Assembly (NCBI GenBank): GCA_004353515.1
Contig: SMNZ01000002.1
Location: 186,001 to 250,000, forward strand
DNA from: Alteromonadaceae bacterium M269
GTDB lineage: Bacteria; Pseudomonadota; Gammaproteobacteria; Enterobacterales; Alteromonadaceae
DNA: 64,000 bases
Direction of reading: 5' to 3'
How positions within the stretch are numbered: the first letter of the stretch is position 1; the number at the start of each line of letters is the position of its first letter. Both the position numbers and the translations under genes were made by a program. The notes under the pieces were generated by a model, which made no database searches, was not told the DNA's origin, and saw nothing but the letters and a program-made list of their open reading frames with translations. This document shows positions 57,465-64,000 of the stretch, one piece after another.

Positions 57465-59221
57465 TGGTCACTAGACAGGTTAAAACCAATAAAAAGAACA
57501 GCGAAAATAAGCCACAGTTTAGACAGTGGCGTTTTTGGTTAGTAGTGGGTGTTGTTATTTCCGTTTTCACAGGTTTAGCGGCACGAGCAGCGTACATTCA
57601 GGTGATTGACCCTGACCAGCTTGTTAAGCAAGGCGACAATCGCACACTTCGCGTTCGTCACTCGGCGGCTCATCGCGGCATGATCATGGACCGTAACGGT
57701 GTTGAGTTGGCGGTGAGTATTCCCGTACAAGCGATTTATGCCGACCCTAAAATAGTGCATGACAAAGAAGGCTTACAGCAAACCAAGCGCTGGCAAGCGC
57801 TGGCAGAAGTTTTAGGGCAGGATTATGAGAAACTCATTGATAAAGTGAGTAATCCTCAGCGCCGTTTTGTTTATATCCAAAGACAAGTTTCTACTGCGAT
57901 GGCTGATTACGTAAAGCAGTTGAAAATTCCCGGTATCTATCTTAGAGAAGAATCAAGACGTTACTATCCTACAGGCGAAGTATCAGCTCACGTCGTTGGT
58001 TTTACAGGCGTTGATGACGACGGTCTTGAAGGGATAGAAAAGCTCTACAACGAGTATTTAACGTCTACACCGGATAAGCGTGTCATTCGCAGAGATAGAG
58101 TGGGGCGTCAAGTTGAGCTTCTTGATGAAGAGAAAGGAAAGCAGGCTCAGGATATTACTCTAACACTAGATCAACGTGTTCAAGCGATGGTCTATCGTGA
58201 GCTTAAGGAAGCCGTTCAATATTTGAAGGCGACATCGGGTTCGATTGTGGTGACAGATGTTCATACGGGTGAAATCCTGGCAATGGTTAACAGCCCGTCC
58301 TTTAATCCTAATAATCGCTCTAATGTCTCAAGTCATCGTATTCGTAATCGCGCGGCAACTGATGCTTTTGAGCCGGGATCATCAGTAAAGCCACTCGCTG
58401 TGTTGAGTGCATTAGAGTTTGGCGTGGCTGAGCTAGACACCGTTATTGACACTGCTCCCGGTCGAATGAGAATTGGTGGTAGTTTTGTTTCTGACCCTAG
58501 AAATTACGGTGAATTAGATCTTACTGGAATTATTCAGAAGTCCAGTAATATGGGGACGTCAAAACTGGCGTTGCAGGTCCCTAAAGAACACTTGTTAGAT
58601 ACTTATTATGCCATGGGCTTGATTGGTGATACTGGCACTCAATTACTGGGTGAAAGTGAAGGTATTTTCAATGAAGCAAGACGCTGGTCCAAGTTTGAGT
58701 TAGCAACGTTATCTTTTGGCTATGGCCTATCTGTGACGAGTCTACAACTAGCTCGCATGTACAGTACTTTGGGTAACGGTGGCGTTAAACTGCCATTGAG
58801 TATCGTGAAACGAGCTGAGCCTGCTGAAGGTGAACGAGTTATTTCGCAGCAGTATGCGAAAGCCATTATTAATATGATGGAAAGTGTGACTCAAGAAGGC
58901 GGCACCGCGACTAAAGCGGCTGTTGCTGGGTATCGTGTTGCTGGTAAAACTGGAACCAGTCAGAAAGCGGTTCCAGGTGGATATGGTGAAGAGTACGTGA
59001 ATATCTTTGCTGGCGTAGCGCCTGCATCGGATCCACAAATAGCAGTTGTTGTGCTTATCAATGAACCAGGTGGCGACCTTTATCATAGTGGTGATACCGC
59101 CGCACCAGTTTTCAGCAAAGTGATGGCTGGTGCCCTGCAGATGTTGAATGTAGCACCTGATGCTCGAGGTGTGTCTTCGTTAGCAAAAACATCAAACTCA
59201 GTTGGAGGTGCAGGTCGATGA
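57464..59221 (+). CDS. ftsI: Penicillin-binding protein 3, septal transpeptidase
   Basis: From the ATG at 57464 (overlapping the ftsL TGA) this is 585 residues; a GTG 3 nt upstream is also possible. It has a membrane helix near 24-43, then the pedestal domain (RHSAAHRGMIMDRNG and following), then the transpeptidase. The active-site SxxK is SSVK with serine 306, the SxN motif is SSN in QKSSNMGTS, and the KTG motif is KTGTS (K495). It cross-links septal peptidoglycan. Confidence 0.97.
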   Translation: MVTRQVKTNKKNSENKPQFRQWRFWLVVGVVISVFTGLAARAAYIQVIDPDQLVKQGDNRTLRVRHSAAHRGMIMDRNGVELAVSIPVQAIYADPKIVHDKEGLQQTKRWQALAEVLGQDYEKLIDKVSNPQRRFVYIQRQVSTAMADYVKQLKIPGIYLREESRRYYPTGEVSAHVVGFTGVDDDGLEGIEKLYNEYLTSTPDKRVIRRDRVGRQVELLDEEKGKQAQDITLTLDQRVQAMVYRELKEAVQYLKATSGSIVVTDVHTGEILAMVNSPSFNPNNRSNVSSHRIRNRAATDAFEPGSSVKPLAVLSALEFGVAELDTVIDTAPGRMRIGGSFVSDPRNYGELDLTGIIQKSSNMGTSKLALQVPKEHLLDTYYAMGLIGDTGTQLLGESEGIFNEARRWSKFELATLSFGYGLSVTSLQLARMYSTLGNGGVKLPLSIVKRAEPAEGERVISQQYAKAIINMMESVTQEGGTATKAAVAGYRVAGKTGTSQKAVPGGYGEEYVNIFAGVAPASDPQIAVVVLINEPGGDLYHSGDTAAPVFSKVMAGALQMLNVAPDARGVSSLAKTSNSVGGAGR

Positions 59222-60735
59222 ATGCCTTAACCTCGGAAAAAACTGTTGGTATGAGCGTTCGTACATTGCTACTTCCTTTTGGCATTAATGCGCCCGATGT
59301 CAGTGTGCAAGCATTGATATTGGACAGCAGGGAAGTGGTTATTCATAGCGCCTTCTTAGCCGTGAAAGGTCATGATAGAGATGGTCGTGACTTCATTCCT
59401 CAAGCGATAAGTCTCGGTGCCCATGTCATCATTGCTGATGCAGATGAACATTCGCAACATGGTCATGTGGAAATGCGTGACCATAGCGTCATCGTGCACT
59501 TTTATGAGTTATCCAAATCACTTTCTGCGTTGGCAGATAGCTTCTTTAACAGCCCGTCATCAAAGATGAATACGGTTGCTGTGACCGGGACAAATGGCAA
59601 AACATCTACAACACAGTTGGTTCAACAGATAGCAGAGTTAGACAATAAAATAGCTGCGTCTGTGGGGACTTTAGGTGCGTCCTGCCAAGGTGTTCAGACT
59701 GAGACAATCAATACAACGCCAGATGCGATCAGTATGCAGAAGTTAATGTATGGGTTTGCTGAGCAAGGAGCCGAACTCGTTGCCTTGGAAGCGTCGTCGC
59801 ACGCTTTAGTACAAGGTCGTCTTGACGCTATTAATACCAATGTCGCCATCTTCACAAATCTCACACGCGACCATCTTGATTATCACGGAACACTTGAAGA
59901 ATACGCTCGAGCAAAGCGGTTGCTTCTACAAAAGCCTGGTCTTGAATGGGTAGTTGTTAATCAAGAAGATGCAGAGCACCTTAATTGGCTCAGGTCTCTA
60001 TATAGCCATCAAAAAGCGGTTGTTGTTGGTTTGGATAAGCCAACTCAAGAAGGTGTTAGGTTCTGTATTGCTAAAGATATTCGCTATTTAGACAAGGGCG
60101 TATCGTTTACGTTGGAATCTAGTTGGGGAAGTACGCCATTAGAGTGCCAGCTATTGGGCGAATTTAACGTTCTCAATCTCCTTTGCGCTATAGCTTCGCA
60201 TCTTTGTTTAGGAATGAGCATAGATAAGGTCAGTACGATTGTGCCTTTACTCAGAGGCATTCCAGGAAGAATGGAAACCCTAAAAGATTCAGAGAATATC
60301 CACCTTGTTATTGATTATGCACATACACCAGACGCTTTAGAAAATGCATTGAGTACTTTGCGTTTGCATCATAAGAAACAGCTTTGGTGTGTTTTTGGTT
60401 GCGGTGGTGAAAGAGATCAGGGTAAGCGTCCGCTGATGGGGAGTATCGCTGAAAGGTTAGCGGATCAGGTAGTCCTTACCAATGACAACAGCAGAAGTGA
60501 AGACCCCCAAAGTATTGTGAGAGATATTTTAGCTGGCTGCCAAGAGCCAGAACACATTTGTGTTGAGTTAGATAGAAAGAAAGCAATTCGTTATGCCAGA
60601 AAGCATGCCAATGCTAATGACGTAGTACTGGTGGCCGGCAAGGGACATGAAGATTATCAACTAGTGGACAATAAACGTTTGGATTACAACGAGAGACATT
60701 TTATTCGGCAACTTGTAGAGGAAATTGCTCAATGA
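59218..60735 (+). CDS. murE: UDP-MurNAc-tripeptide synthetase
   Basis: This 505-residue ligase adds the third residue to UDP-MurNAc-L-Ala-D-Glu. The ATP loop is VTGTNGKTSTTQL, with TNLTRDHLDYHG and VIDYAHTPDALE further on. The residue that selects meso-diaminopimelate lies in the DNPR motif, which here reads DNSR (in TNDNSRSEDP). The arginine and asparagine are kept, so meso-DAP is still expected. It starts with ATGA overlap to ftsI and ends with the same overlap to murF. Confidence 0.95.
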   Translation: MNALTSEKTVGMSVRTLLLPFGINAPDVSVQALILDSREVVIHSAFLAVKGHDRDGRDFIPQAISLGAHVIIADADEHSQHGHVEMRDHSVIVHFYELSKSLSALADSFFNSPSSKMNTVAVTGTNGKTSTTQLVQQIAELDNKIAASVGTLGASCQGVQTETINTTPDAISMQKLMYGFAEQGAELVALEASSHALVQGRLDAINTNVAIFTNLTRDHLDYHGTLEEYARAKRLLLQKPGLEWVVVNQEDAEHLNWLRSLYSHQKAVVVGLDKPTQEGVRFCIAKDIRYLDKGVSFTLESSWGSTPLECQLLGEFNVLNLLCAIASHLCLGMSIDKVSTIVPLLRGIPGRMETLKDSENIHLVIDYAHTPDALENALSTLRLHHKKQLWCVFGCGGERDQGKRPLMGSIAERLADQVVLTNDNSRSEDPQSIVRDILAGCQEPEHICVELDRKKAIRYARKHANANDVVLVAGKGHEDYQLVDNKRLDYNERHFIRQLVEEIAQ

Positions 60736-62141
60736 TACCTATGACATTGCAAGAAATTGCGGAATACACCCAAGGTGAAGTAATGAATGCATCTGAGCAA
60801 GGTGTACAAAATAAAATTACAGGAGTGAGTACAGACACACGAGCAATTAATGCCGAAGATCTCTTTATTGCACTTGTTGGGCCTCAATTCAATGCACATC
60901 ACTTTGTTGATGTCGCTGCCGAGAAAGGTGCGAGTGCTTTATTGGTCAGTGAGAAAGTAGAGACTGAGTTGCCCTATGTTCTTGTTGAAGATACGAAAAA
61001 AGCGCTAGGCGATTTAGGTGCTGCGGTAAAACGTCAGGTGATGCCTAAAACCGTGGGTATTACCGGAAGCAGCGGTAAAACAACAGTGAAAGAAATGGTT
61101 GCTAGCATATTGTCTCGAAGAGGCAAGGTTTTAGCGACCAAAGGAAATTTTAATAACGATATTGGCGTTCCTCTAACGCTATTACGATTAGAAGCCGATC
61201 ACGAATTTGCCGTTGTAGAAATGGGCGCTAATCACCTAGGTGAAATTGCTTATACCACGAACTTAGTTAAGCCGAATGTCGCAACTATTGTAAACGCGGC
61301 AGCGGCGCACTTAGAAGGTTTTGGTAGCTTATTAGGTGTGGCTCGTGCAAAAAGTGAAATCTTTAAGGGTATTGATGAAGACGGTGTTGCATTAATTAAT
61401 GCGGACAGTCAGTTTGCTGAATTCTGGCGCGGAAAATTACGCTACAACAATGTTGTATCTTTTGGTGAAAACGAAGCTGATTTTTATGCAACAGACGTTG
61501 AGTTGGATATGGACGGTTGTCCACAGTTCATGCTTAACACGCCTCAAGGTCGTGCGTTTGTGACTTTAACAACGCCGGGTATTCATAATGTGAGTAACGC
61601 ATTATGTGCAGCTGCTTTATGTCTCAATGTCGGCGCAACATTGGAAGATGTGCAGCTTGGCTTGAGTTCCATGCCTATTGTTGCTGGACGTTTGAATATC
61701 AAACATTTCTCATCTCAAGTTCGTGTATTAGATGACACTTATAACGCTAATGTGGCCTCTGTGCAGGCGGCAACAGACTTACTTGCGACTTATCCTGGTC
61801 GCCGAATCTTGATTTTAGGTGATATGGGCGAGCTTGGTGAAAAGTCTCGTTTTTATCATCAGAAAGCTGGTGAATATGCACTTGAGAAAGGCATTGATAA
61901 CTTGCTAACACTCGGCGTTCTAAGTCAAAGCGCGAGTGATTGTTTCGGTGATTGCGGTGAGCACTTCAACGAGGTGGATGCCTTGGTTGAATATTTAGAG
62001 AATAGTTTAGTTGGCGAAAGTCGCGATATTAGTATTTTAGTGAAAGGCTCTCGCAGCGCTCGTATGGAGCGCGTGGTTAAGGCTATAGAGGTATCCCCAG
62101 TGGGAAAGTTGGAACGTTTTAGGGGGCGTATTGCGTGCTGA
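60732..62141 (+). CDS. murF: UDP-MurNAc-tripeptide--D-Ala-D-Ala ligase
   Basis: This 469-residue ligase finishes the pentapeptide. The ATP loop is [30 protein letters not shown] and [18 protein letters not shown] are MurF marks, as is [14 protein letters not shown] near the C-terminal domain. It overlaps murE by 4 bp and mraY by 7 bp. Confidence 0.97.
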   Translation: MIPMTLQEIAEYTQGEVMNASEQGVQNKITGVSTDTRAINAEDLFIALVGPQFNAHHFVDVAAEKGASALLVSEKVETELPYVLVEDTKKALGDLGAAVKRQVMPKTVGITGSSGKTTVKEMVASILSRRGKVLATKGNFNNDIGVPLTLLRLEADHEFAVVEMGANHLGEIAYTTNLVKPNVATIVNAAAAHLEGFGSLLGVARAKSEIFKGIDEDGVALINADSQFAEFWRGKLRYNNVVSFGENEADFYATDVELDMDGCPQFMLNTPQGRAFVTLTTPGIHNVSNALCAAALCLNVGATLEDVQLGLSSMPIVAGRLNIKHFSSQVRVLDDTYNANVASVQAATDLLATYPGRRILILGDMGELGEKSRFYHQKAGEYALEKGIDNLLTLGVLSQSASDCFGDCGEHFNEVDALVEYLENSLVGESRDISILVKGSRSARMERVVKAIEVSPVGKLERFRGRIAC

Positions 62142-63217
62142 TTTGGTTAGCTGAATGGCTACAACAGTTTGAACCTGGATTTAATGTTTTCGGGTATCTA
62201 ACCATGCGCGCTATATTAAGCGTGTTAACGGCATTGCTTATCGCTGTTTTGATGGGGCCTAAACTCATTCGTTATTTGCAACGTATGCAGATAGGTCAGA
62301 CCGTAAGAGATGATGGTCCACAATCACATTTATCTAAGTCAGGCACACCAACAATGGGTGGTTTGCTTATTTTAGGCGCTATTTTTGTCAGTTCTTTGTT
62401 GTGGGCTGATTTAAGCAATAAATACGTATTGGTTACATTATTTGTGGTGTTTTGCTACGGCCTTATAGGGTTTGTGGATGACTACCGTAAGGTTATAAGG
62501 AAAGATGCAAAAGGGCTTATTGCGCGTTGGAAGTACTTCTGGCAGTCAGTAGTTGCTCTTGGTGTTGCCTTGTTCTTATTTAGCACCAGTCAGGACCCGC
62601 ACGAGACACAGCTACTTGTTCCTTTCTTCAAAGAGGTTATGCCTCAATTAGGTATTGTATACATAGGCTTGGTTTATTTTGCCGTCGTTGGTACCAGTAA
62701 TGCCGTAAACCTGACAGATGGTTTAGATGGTTTGGCTATAGTACCGACCATATTGGTCGCCGGTGCATTAGCTATTTTTGCTTATGTGACGGGTAACGTA
62801 AATTTCTCGGATTATTTGAATATTCCTTACATCCCACTGACGAGCGAATTAGTGATCGTTTGCACGGCTATCGTCGGTTCAGGCTTAGGCTTCTTATGGT
62901 TTAACACCTACCCGGCACAAGTTTTTATGGGGGATGTAGGTTCTCTAGCGCTTGGTGGCGCGCTTGGCATTTTGGCTGTGCTCGTTAGGCAAGAACTTGT
63001 GCTTTTTATTATGGGCGGTGTTTTCGTTATCGAAACACTTTCAGTCATTTTACAGGTTGGTTCATTCAAGCTCAGAGGGCAGCGTATTTTTAGAATGGCG
63101 CCTATTCATCATCACTATGAATTAAAAGGTTGGCCAGAACCGAGAGTTATCGTTCGCTTTTGGATTATTTCTTTGATTTTGGTCTTAGTGGGCCTAGCGA
63201 CGTTGAAACTAAGGTAA
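62135..63217 (+). CDS. mraY: Phospho-MurNAc-pentapeptide translocase
   Basis: This 360-residue inner-membrane enzyme transfers phospho-MurNAc-pentapeptide to undecaprenyl phosphate, making lipid I. It starts with GTG (AGGGGG 9 nt upstream). About ten helices. Catalytic segments are [20 protein letters not shown] and [12 protein letters not shown]; the magnesium-binding MAPIHHHYE is near the end. Length is standard. Confidence 0.97.
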   Translation: MLIWLAEWLQQFEPGFNVFGYLTMRAILSVLTALLIAVLMGPKLIRYLQRMQIGQTVRDDGPQSHLSKSGTPTMGGLLILGAIFVSSLLWADLSNKYVLVTLFVVFCYGLIGFVDDYRKVIRKDAKGLIARWKYFWQSVVALGVALFLFSTSQDPHETQLLVPFFKEVMPQLGIVYIGLVYFAVVGTSNAVNLTDGLDGLAIVPTILVAGALAIFAYVTGNVNFSDYLNIPYIPLTSELVIVCTAIVGSGLGFLWFNTYPAQVFMGDVGSLALGGALGILAVLVRQELVLFIMGGVFVIETLSVILQVGSFKLRGQRIFRMAPIHHHYELKGWPEPRVIVRFWIISLILVLVGLATLKLR

Positions 63218-63221
63218 CACA

Positions 63222-64000
63222 GTGACACAGACGTTAACGAACAAACGAGTAGTTGTAGTAGGCTTAGGGCTTACGGGTTTGTCGTGCGTCAAATACTTGC
63301 TTAAACAAGGTTCTCAAGTTGTAGCTATTGATCAAAGAGCTAAGCCTCAAGCTGATTTGCCACAAGGTGTTGATTATCAGTTTGGGGATTTGAAGGTCGA
63401 AACTCTGTTAAACGCCGATTTGATTGTGTTGAGCCCAGGCGTACCTCTCGCACTCCCTCAAATTCAGGAAGCTGTTGCTGCAAACATAGAAGTCATTGGT
63501 GACATCGAACTCTTTGCTAGAGTAAACAAAACACCGGTTATTGCTATTACGGGCTCAAATGGTAAGTCGACGGTGACTTCGCTAGTGTCGATGATGGTCG
63601 AAGCTGACGGTAAGAAAGTTATTACAGGCGGGAATATCGGTCAGCCAATTCTGGATATGGTGGATGAGCAAGCTGATGTCGCGGTTTTGGAACTATCTAG
63701 CTTCCAACTTGAGTCAACATATAGCTTGGAGCCAGCGGTCGCGACTGTATTAAATGTGACTGATGATCATTTAGATAGATACGATAGTTTTGCTCATTAC
63801 CAAGAAACCAAGCTCAGTATTTATAAAAATGCTAAGCAATGTATTGCTAATGCGAATGACAAAGGTAGTTGGCCTGAGGAAGAGAGCTTTATCCAATTTG
63901 GTCAAGATAAAGATGTTAGCTTTGACGGACAATGGATAACTTATAAGAATGAAAAAATGCTCGATTTCTTAGCCGGAAATTTGGTCGGTGAGCATAACAT
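63222..64000 (+). CDS. murD: UDP-MurNAc-L-alanine--D-glutamate ligase, 5' part
   Basis: The gene starts at GTG 63222, 4 nt after the mraY stop, with AAGG upstream. It is open to the window end (about 259 residues seen). VVVVGLGLTGLSCVKYLL is the UDP-binding start, TGSNGKSTVTSLV the ATP loop, and ELSSFQLES and TVLNVTDDHLDRY follow, all typical of MurD. The C-terminal domain lies outside the window. Confidence 0.95.
   Translation, partial: MTQTLTNKRVVVVGLGLTGLSCVKYLLKQGSQVVAIDQRAKPQADLPQGVDYQFGDLKVETLLNADLIVLSPGVPLALPQIQEAVAANIEVIGDIELFARVNKTPVIAITGSNGKSTVTSLVSMMVEADGKKVITGGNIGQPILDMVDEQADVAVLELSSFQLESTYSLEPAVATVLNVTDDHLDRYDSFAHYQETKLSIYKNAKQCIANANDKGSWPEEESFIQFGQDKDVSFDGQWITYKNEKMLDFLAGNLVGEHN

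Overview
The window looks like the chromosome of a marine, polysaccharide-degrading gammaproteobacterium. The lptF-lptG / pepA-holC-valS block and the mraZ-rsmH-ftsL-ftsI-murE-murF-mraY-murD division and cell-wall cluster both have the gammaproteobacterial order. Around them are a PL7 alginate lyase with a ricin-type lectin, a TonB-dependent oligosaccharide receptor, sodium/sugar symporters, SapC-family proteins and a De Ley-Doudoroff galactose operon. I cannot name the genus.

Layout. 1-9,770 is an accessory block. It holds a Trypco1 gene followed by a very large trypsin-NACHT-pentapeptide protein that ends, at the window edge, in an ECF sigma-factor region 2. It also holds a GIY-YIG protein, two large proteins of unknown function (one a full-length internal duplication), and a pair formed by a small protein carrying a heptanucleotide repeat and a PD-(D/E)XK-like nuclease. 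9,875-10,386 is ridA, a terminator and tRNA-Leu(CAA), the likely edge of the block. 10,609-22,417 is core genome (RDD protein, lptGF, pepA-holC-valS), with one large secreted LamG-type protein between the RDD gene and lptG. 22,707-26,918 holds an exported creatininase-family protein, an exported 5'-nucleotidase-like protein whose phosphoesterase metal site has decayed, and a diguanylate cyclase. 27,345-29,721 holds two secreted lyase-type proteins with repeated TTGGTAT boxes upstream. 29,798-30,563 is a tyrosine-phosphatase gene split by a 265-bp MITE-like element. 30,701-38,002 is mixed: an SPFH/DUF4177/ribbon-helix-helix/ABC operon, DUF808, a soluble PAS-PAS chemoreceptor, MOSC, DoxX and a DEDDh exonuclease.

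38,056-55,316 is a galactoside-use locus: alpha-galactosidase, TonB receptor, two symporter-SapC pairs, and an opposing operon encoding an SDR dehydrogenase, DgoK, DgoA, an SMP-30 lactonase, a GntR/FadR regulator, glycerol kinase and aldose epimerase. Alpha-galactosidase together with glycerol kinase and galactose oxidation suggests a substrate that yields galactose plus glycerol, such as the red-algal solute floridoside; this is inference. No galactonate dehydratase is present in the window. 55,742-64,000 is the dcw cluster, preceded by three MraZ boxes.

The most unusual item is the Trypco1 / trypsin-NACHT-pentapeptide-sigma pair at 1-3,434. It looks like a conflict or defence sensor whose output could include transcription initiation. 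The MITE-split phosphatase and the floridoside-type operon come next.
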